Shown here: piece after piece, positions 39,211-43,936 of the stretch
Layout: each line of letters begins with the position of its first letter
Position numbering within the stretch: position 1 is the first letter of the stretch
DNA from: Candidatus Kaiserbacteria bacterium
Lineage (GTDB): Bacteria > Patescibacteriota > Minisyncoccia > Phycocordibacterales > UBA2100
NCBI GenBank assembly: GCA_028286585.1
Contig: JAQBRI010000010.1
Span: 1-43,936, forward strand
Length of the DNA stretch: 43,936 nt
Direction: 5' to 3'
The notes under the pieces: generated by a model
Databases searched by the model: none
What the model was told of the DNA's origin: nothing
What the model saw: the letters and a program-made list of their open reading frames with translations, nothing else
Position numbers and translations under genes: made by a program

Positions 39211-39217
39211 CAATATT

Positions 39218-39616
39218 ATGGAAGCTCTCTTCAAAAACAAAATCATTCTTGCCGGTATCGTAATCGCAATTGTTACGGTTGCATGGTTTACGCTCGGCTC
39301 ATCGTCGCAAAGCGGGGGAGTTCTTCAATCCGCGGGAACTGCGGGAGACTCAGGCACAACCGGAAGCGATCTTATCCAGACACTCACAAATCTAGAAACG
39401 GTTTCGCTCGATGCTCCCATATTTACAGATCCGGCATTTTTGAGTCTCAAGGATTTTTCACGACAAATTGTTGCAGAGCCGACTGGACGACATGATCCAT
39501 TTGCGCCATTGGGCAACGATACGACGGGAGCGGGAACAGTGCAGGCTCCACCACAAGCGTCTTCAACAAGTTCAACAACGCTGCGCAGTGGTACGAATAG
39601 TTCAACGGCGCAATAA
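39218..39616 (+). CDS. Small pilus operon protein (PilP-position)
   Basis: 132 residues. Short cytoplasmic start, a membrane helix (KIILAGIVIAIVTVAWFTL), a small segment ending GRHDPFAPL, then a Thr/Ser-rich tail. GRxDPFxPL is the common ending of PilP-like or related pilus lipoproteins in other bacteria, though there is no lipobox here. It lies between PilO-like and pilB. The correct frame begins at ATG 39218; a longer overlapping frame is not used. Confidence 0.65.
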   Translation: MEALFKNKIILAGIVIAIVTVAWFTLGSSSQSGGVLQSAGTAGDSGTTGSDLIQTLTNLETVSLDAPIFTDPAFLSLKDFSRQIVAEPTGRHDPFAPLGNDTTGAGTVQAPPQASSTSSTTLRSGTNSSTAQ

Positions 39617-39621
39617 ATCAT

Positions 39622-41355
39622 ATGGCAGATACCCCTTCCCAGTCTGATCAGAAAGGAGCTTCAACGGTACGACAATCCGGAGTACCCATGCGCTCGATTG
39701 GCGACGAAAGTATTCCTTATGATGTACTTCGATATATTCCCGAAGAATCTGCCGAGCATTACAAAATAGCACCGCTTGCAACAACACTTGAAGGCGTGCT
39801 AGAGGTTGGAATGGTAGATCCAGAGGATATGAATGCCGCGGATGCACTCAACTTTATTGCGCGTGCAACAGGAATGCCGTTCAAAGTGTTTCAAATTTCG
39901 CAGGAAGATTTTCAAAAAATAATTACCAAGTATCGAGGATTGGGAGGTGATGTAGATCGCGCAGTGTCCGAAATGCAAACCGAGCAAACGACTACCAAAA
40001 AGAGTGAGAGTACCAAAAAAGATGAAGCAGTGTTTGGGCTAGAAAATACTCCGCTTGATCTGGATGATCCAACCATCATGGTACATCGCGACGGGTCGGC
40101 AAACAAAAATATTCAGGAAGATGCACCAGCAATCAAGATTGTCTCGACAATCTTGCGCTATGCAATCGACGGCAAAGCATCCGATATTCATATTGAACCG
40201 CAATCCAATGGTGTACGCGTGCGATACCGTGTCGACGGTGATTTGCACACGAGTGTATTGTTGCCAACCAACACACACCGCGCCATTACCGCGCGCGTAA
40301 AAGTGCTCGCGTCACTTCGATTGGATGAGACGCGCAAGCCACAGGACGGTCGTTTTTCCGCATCGATTGATTCTCGACCGATCGACTTTCGTGTATCAAC
40401 ATTTCCTACGTATAACGGAGAAAAGATTGTTATGCGTATTCTTGATCGTGATCAGGGATTTCGTACGCTCGACAAGATTGGTCTTACTAAGCGCAATGAA
40501 ATGCTCATGAAAAAGGCGATAGAGCGGCCACACGGACTTATTCTCGTTTCAGGACCAACGGGTAGTGGTAAATCATCAACCCTGTACTCGATGCTCGCCT
40601 CAATCGATCGTGAGCACAAAAATATTCTTTCACTCGAAGACCCGGTTGAATATTATATGGATGGTGTAGCGCAATCACAGGTGCGGCCGGAAATCGGGTA
40701 TACATTTGCCACAGGACTTCGCACCACATTGCGACAAGACCCAGATGTGATCATGGTGGGAGAAATCCGCGATGGTGAAACCGCGCAGCTTGCGATCCAG
40801 GCTGCACTTACTGGTCACTTGGTTTTGTCTACCATTCACACCAACGACTCTGTTGGTACTATTTCGCGCCTCATTAATATGGGTGTCGAACCGTATCTTA
40901 TTCCACCGGTACTTATCCTGTCGATCGCACAGCGTTTGATGCGTACGCTTGCACCTGGTAGCGGCAAGGAAACCCCGTTGTCACCAAGTGATCGTAAACT
41001 TATTGAACTGCAAACAGCATCGCTTCCTCAGGAATTTCATTTTCCGATTCAGGAGCATACGTATACGCCGGAGCCATCCGAAGGCTATCCAACAGGCATG
41101 AAAGGTCGTATGGCAGTATTTGAAGTGCTCGAAATGTCATCACATCTCGAAAATATCATTCTCACTAATCCAGTTGACTCAGAATTGTTTGCAGCGGCAC
41201 GAAAACAGGGAATGCATACCATGTTTGAGGATGCGCTTCTCAAGTCGTTTGATAAAAAAATTCCTTTCACCGAAGTCGAAAGTCTCAGTAATTCAAAACT
41301 TGAGGATGATCCTGTGATCGAAGAGGTAGTTGATCCACAGGTTGTGCATGCGTAA
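39622..41355 (+). CDS. pilB: Type IV pilus extension ATPase PilB
   Basis: Hexameric secretion ATPase that drives pilin assembly, 577 residues. N1-type domain (IPYDVLRYIPEESAEHYKIAP), then the ATPase with SGPTGSGKSST (Walker A), DPVEYYMDGV (Asp box), MVGEIRDGETAQ (Walker B) and STIHTNDS (His box). The tetracysteine zinc site usual in GspE/PilB is absent from the C-terminal region (LAPGSGKETPLSPSD...), which holds no cysteine. Confidence 0.95.
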   Translation: MADTPSQSDQKGASTVRQSGVPMRSIGDESIPYDVLRYIPEESAEHYKIAPLATTLEGVLEVGMVDPEDMNAADALNFIARATGMPFKVFQISQEDFQKIITKYRGLGGDVDRAVSEMQTEQTTTKKSESTKKDEAVFGLENTPLDLDDPTIMVHRDGSANKNIQEDAPAIKIVSTILRYAIDGKASDIHIEPQSNGVRVRYRVDGDLHTSVLLPTNTHRAITARVKVLASLRLDETRKPQDGRFSASIDSRPIDFRVSTFPTYNGEKIVMRILDRDQGFRTLDKIGLTKRNEMLMKKAIERPHGLILVSGPTGSGKSSTLYSMLASIDREHKNILSLEDPVEYYMDGVAQSQVRPEIGYTFATGLRTTLRQDPDVIMVGEIRDGETAQLAIQAALTGHLVLSTIHTNDSVGTISRLINMGVEPYLIPPVLILSIAQRLMRTLAPGSGKETPLSPSDRKLIELQTASLPQEFHFPIQEHTYTPEPSEGYPTGMKGRMAVFEVLEMSSHLENIILTNPVDSELFAAARKQGMHTMFEDALLKSFDKKIPFTEVESLSNSKLEDDPVIEEVVDPQVVHA

Positions 41356-41370
41356 TTGCAAGAAGCACGG

Positions 41371-41376
41371 TACACT
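41371..41376 (+). promoter_or_regulatory. Possible internal -10 box before pilT
   Basis: TACACT 8 bp before ATG 41385; suggests pilT can also be transcribed separately. Confidence 0.4.
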
Positions 41377-41384
41377 ATACAAGT

Positions 41385-42446
41385 ATGGACTACGCACACA
41401 CTCTTAAAACATATTTTACTGCGATCACGCACGAGAATGCATCCGACCTTCACTTTGCTGCAGGAGTTCGTCCGACGATGCGCGTATCAAGTTTATTGGT
41501 TGCGATGGCAAAGGAGCCAATTCTTACACCGGAAGATACACTCAGTTTTCTTAAGGTGATGATTAGCAAGGAACAGCTGGAGCGTTTTAATACTCTGCAA
41601 GAACTTGATTTCGCATACGAAACACTCGAGGGCACTCGCTTTCGCGGCAATGCCTTTTATCAGCGTGGTACGGTTGCAATCGCGCTTCGCCTCATTCAAA
41701 AGCAGATCCGCACCATCGCAGAGTTGAACATGCCTGATGTGTTGCTTTCGTTTGCACGCCGCAACCAGGGATTTTTCTTGGTCGTTGGCCCAACAGGAAG
41801 CGGTAAATCAACAACGCTCGCCGCAATGGTTGATTTGATCAATACCGAGCGAGCAGAACATATTGTTACCATTGAAGATCCGGTTGAATACATATTCGAA
41901 CCAAAGCAATCTGTCATCAACCAGCGCGAAGTACATATTGATACCAAGGATTTTGCATCCGCACTCCAGTCGGCATTTCGTGAAGACATCGATGTACTGC
42001 TGGTGGGTGAAATGCGAGGACCAGAAACAATGGCTGCTGCCGTTACTGCTGCAGAAACAGGTCACTTGGTATTTTCGACGCTTCACACTAATAACGCAGC
42101 ACAAACTATCGATCGTATTATCGACACCTTTCCTGGTCCTCAACAAGATCAAATTCGTTTGCAGCTTTCATCGTCATTGGCAGGCATATTTTCACAACGA
42201 CTCGTGCCTCGCATTTCAGGCGGCCTCATTCCGGCGTACGAATTGCTCATCAACAACACTGCTGTCGCCAATTTGATTCGCGAAAAACGCACACATGAAA
42301 TAGACACGGTTATCGAAACTGGTTCGACCGAAGGAATGGTTGACATGAACCGATCGTTGGCTGAACTAGTTGCGCGCGGAGAGATCACAACCGAAACCGC
42401 GTATCAATATTCCATTAATCCGAACATGCTAAACCGACTTTTGTAA
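41385..42446 (+). CDS. pilT: Type IV pilus retraction ATPase PilT
   Basis: 353 residues. N-terminal PAS-like part with SDLHFAAGVRPTMRV, then VGPTGSGKSTTLAAM (Walker A), IEDPVEYIF (Asp box), LLVGEMRGPETMAAA (Walker B) and FSTLHTNNAA (His box, PilT type). The C-terminal AIRNLIRE-like helix is VANLIREKRTHEI, the retraction motif. Starts 29 bp after pilB. Confidence 0.95.
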   Translation: MDYAHTLKTYFTAITHENASDLHFAAGVRPTMRVSSLLVAMAKEPILTPEDTLSFLKVMISKEQLERFNTLQELDFAYETLEGTRFRGNAFYQRGTVAIALRLIQKQIRTIAELNMPDVLLSFARRNQGFFLVVGPTGSGKSTTLAAMVDLINTERAEHIVTIEDPVEYIFEPKQSVINQREVHIDTKDFASALQSAFREDIDVLLVGEMRGPETMAAAVTAAETGHLVFSTLHTNNAAQTIDRIIDTFPGPQQDQIRLQLSSSLAGIFSQRLVPRISGGLIPAYELLINNTAVANLIREKRTHEIDTVIETGSTEGMVDMNRSLAELVARGEITTETAYQYSINPNMLNRLL

Positions 42447-42447
42447 T

Positions 42448-43659
42448 ATGGCTGTCTTTTCATATACTGCAATCGATAGCGACGGTAAGGAGCGAGCGGG
42501 TACTATTGACGCTGTAAACGTTGATCTTGCTATCGGCGCACTGCAACGCCGAAGTCTTATTGTGTCTCGCATTGATGCAACAGAAGCAACTGGTTCGATT
42601 TTTTCGGGAAGCATGGTTTTGTTTGATCATGTCAAAAATGAAGACGTTGTCATGATGTCGCGTCAGATGACGACTCTTTTTGAAGCGCAGGTATCTGCAC
42701 TCCGAGCATTTCGATTGCTGGCATCAGAAGCGCGTACGCCGCTCATGACCAAACATTTGAATGCTGTTGCAGACGATATTCAAGCGGGAAGTCAGATGTC
42801 GGCTGCGATGGCAAAACATCCAGATGTTTTTTCTACATTCTACGTCAACATGGTGCGCGCCGGAGAAGAGTCGGGTAAATTGGATGAAACATTCGCCTTT
42901 CTCGCGTCCTACTTGGAACGTAATTATGAAATTACGCAAAAGGCACGCAATGCCTTAATCTATCCTGCGTTTATCGTTTTCACATTTATCGTGGTCATGA
43001 TACTCATGATGACCTTGGTTGTGCCAAATCTTGCAGTTATGCTCGAAGGACTGAATCAAACACTCCCACTCCCTACGCGCATCGTCATTGGTATTTCATA
43101 CTATTTGCGGCACTATCTTATCGTACTCATTATATTGGTTGTTGCTGCGGGCGCTGGACTGTACCAGGCAGGCCAGTCAAAAAACGGACGCGACATGTTG
43201 TCGCGAGCACGGCTTCAAATTCCGGGAATTGGAGGAATTTATAAAAAGATCTTTCTCTCACGTATTGCGGACAACCTTTCGACAATGCTAAAAAGTGGTA
43301 TCCAAATTTTGCGTGCACTCGAAATCACGGGCGCCGTAGTAGGGGACCCTGTTTTTGAAGAAGTAATGACTGCTGTTGCGCTTGATGTAAAAGGAGGAGC
43401 GCCGCTTTCTGAATCACTCCGCAAACACCCTGAGATTCCGGGCATGATTGTCGCCATGATTAAGATTGGCGAAGAAACTGGTAATGTTGGTAAAATTCTT
43501 GAGACTGTGGCGAACTATTATCGTCGCGAAGTTGATAATGCAGTTGACACGATGGTTGACCTCATCGAGCCTATTATGATCGTGAGTCTCGCGCTTGGCG
43601 TCGGTGTCCTTTTGACAGCTGTGCTGATGCCGATCTACAACGTCGCCTCCTCGTTTTAA
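42448..43659 (+). CDS. pilC: Type IV pilus platform protein PilC
   Basis: Polytopic membrane platform (GspF family), 403 residues. Two T2SSF domains (about 65-190 and 265-390), each followed by hydrophobic helices, with the FLSRIADNLSTMLKSGI and MIKIGEETGNVGKIL motifs. It begins one base after the pilT stop (TAATATG). A weak hairpin ends the operon. Confidence 0.94.
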   Translation: MAVFSYTAIDSDGKERAGTIDAVNVDLAIGALQRRSLIVSRIDATEATGSIFSGSMVLFDHVKNEDVVMMSRQMTTLFEAQVSALRAFRLLASEARTPLMTKHLNAVADDIQAGSQMSAAMAKHPDVFSTFYVNMVRAGEESGKLDETFAFLASYLERNYEITQKARNALIYPAFIVFTFIVVMILMMTLVVPNLAVMLEGLNQTLPLPTRIVIGISYYLRHYLIVLIILVVAAGAGLYQAGQSKNGRDMLSRARLQIPGIGGIYKKIFLSRIADNLSTMLKSGIQILRALEITGAVVGDPVFEEVMTAVALDVKGGAPLSESLRKHPEIPGMIVAMIKIGEETGNVGKILETVANYYRREVDNAVDTMVDLIEPIMIVSLALGVGVLLTAVLMPIYNVASSF

Positions 43660-43694
43660 AAACTGGCGCACTGCAGTAAAAAAGTTGTGAATAA

Positions 43695-43713
43695 AAAAGG
43701 ACTTAGGCCTTTT
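43695..43713 (+). terminator. Weak terminator after pilC
   Basis: AAAAGG-acttagg-CCTTTT; short stem without a following T run beyond the arm. Confidence 0.4.
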
Positions 43714-43720
43714 ACAATGC

Positions 43721-43726
43721 TATAAT
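43721..43726 (+). promoter_or_regulatory. -10 box of the 43738 gene
   Basis: TATAAT 11 bp before ATG 43738. Confidence 0.55.
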
Positions 43727-43737
43727 TACTGCAAACT

Positions 43738-43936
43738 ATGAAGTCTTTCTATGTCAAGATCGTGAAGCGAATAAATGTCACAGGAACACTCTCTGCACTC
43801 ATACTCCTCCTTTCCCCATCCCTCACCTTCGCAGTTTCCTACACCCCCGGCCAAACGCTTGACCCCGCCTGTCTTCCTACCGACTCCACCTGTCAGGTCA
43901 TCAACACCAACGTCGTAGCTGCGAACTTCACCGCAA
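43738..43936 (+). CDS. Start of a secreted surface protein (partial)
   Basis: 66 residues before the window ends. Signal peptide VTGTLSALILLLSPSLTFA, then VSYTPGQTLDPACLPTDSTCQVIN, a pattern (YTPGxTLxPxC...C) that I recall at the N-terminus of long CPR surface/fibre proteins. It follows the pilus operon. The rest lies outside the window. Confidence 0.65.
   Translation, partial: MKSFYVKIVKRINVTGTLSALILLLSPSLTFAVSYTPGQTLDPACLPTDSTCQVINTNVVAANFTA

Noticed and set aside
38969-39616. 215-codon frame covering the PilP-position gene
   Set aside because: The upstream part overlaps pilO in another frame. The membrane helix and pilus motif begin at ATG 39218.
3-43936. Left and right edge frames as one gene of a circular molecule
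   Set aside because: The two pieces do not overlap and nothing shows circularity; they are more likely separate paralogues.

Overview
The window looks like a Candidate Phyla Radiation (Patescibacteria, probably Parcubacteria-like) chromosome. The signs are short compact genes, a pilM-N-O-P-B-T-C type IV pilus operon without outer-membrane genes in view, CPR-style secreted proteins with low-complexity Ser/Thr tails, a lengthened nucleoside diphosphate kinase, and mostly leaderless genes: a TATACT-like -10 box lies 6-9 bp before the ATG in well over ten cases. Placement is inferred from gene style only; no search was run.

Layout. 1-3.9 kb: end of a surface protein, ndk, a small beta-repeat protein, then a beta-CASP nuclease and a LOG-family protein bracketed by two related folded inverted-repeat elements. 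3.9-5.2 kb (minus): infC-rpmI-rplT. 5.2-8.3 kb (minus): two secreted M15 peptidase paralogues. 8.4-10.5 kb: ZIP transporter, a small Cys-rich protein, a Nudix hydrolase and an unknown. 10.5-16.4 kb: accessory region ending exactly at the 3' end of the tmRNA gene, with a large serine recombinase whose reading frame runs into ssrA, a terminase-small-subunit-like protein, a HEPN/zinc-ribbon protein with a membrane-anchored partner, a stand-alone FtsK-gamma-like protein, and a 530-bp RNA-rich spacer holding at least three structured elements. 16.4-19.3 kb: ssrA, smpB, ftsH. 19.3-23.4 kb: an unknown, pyrC-like and pyrD-like genes with Shine-Dalgarno starts, and malic enzyme. 23.4-30 kb: tRNA-Ile(UAU), a PKD/peptidoglycan-binding protein, recG, a small acidic protein, a holin-like membrane protein, dnaA and tRNA-Ser(ACU). 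30-36.7 kb: DoxX-like membrane protein, VOC protein, a convergent histidine kinase/response regulator pair, a methyltransferase, tRNA-Ser(GCU), a lysozyme-fold-like secreted protein and comF. 36.8-43.7 kb: the pilus operon, followed by the start of another surface protein.

Most notable: (a) a two-hairpin element with loop GTACTC and linker GGAAGTG directly follows both tRNAs that have unusual anticodons, and its helix changes compensate between copies; (b) a serine-recombinase element sits at the ssrA 3' end and carries a dense set of candidate regulatory RNAs; (c) leaderless promoters dominate, so naive gene starts (MRYT...M) are really -10 boxes.
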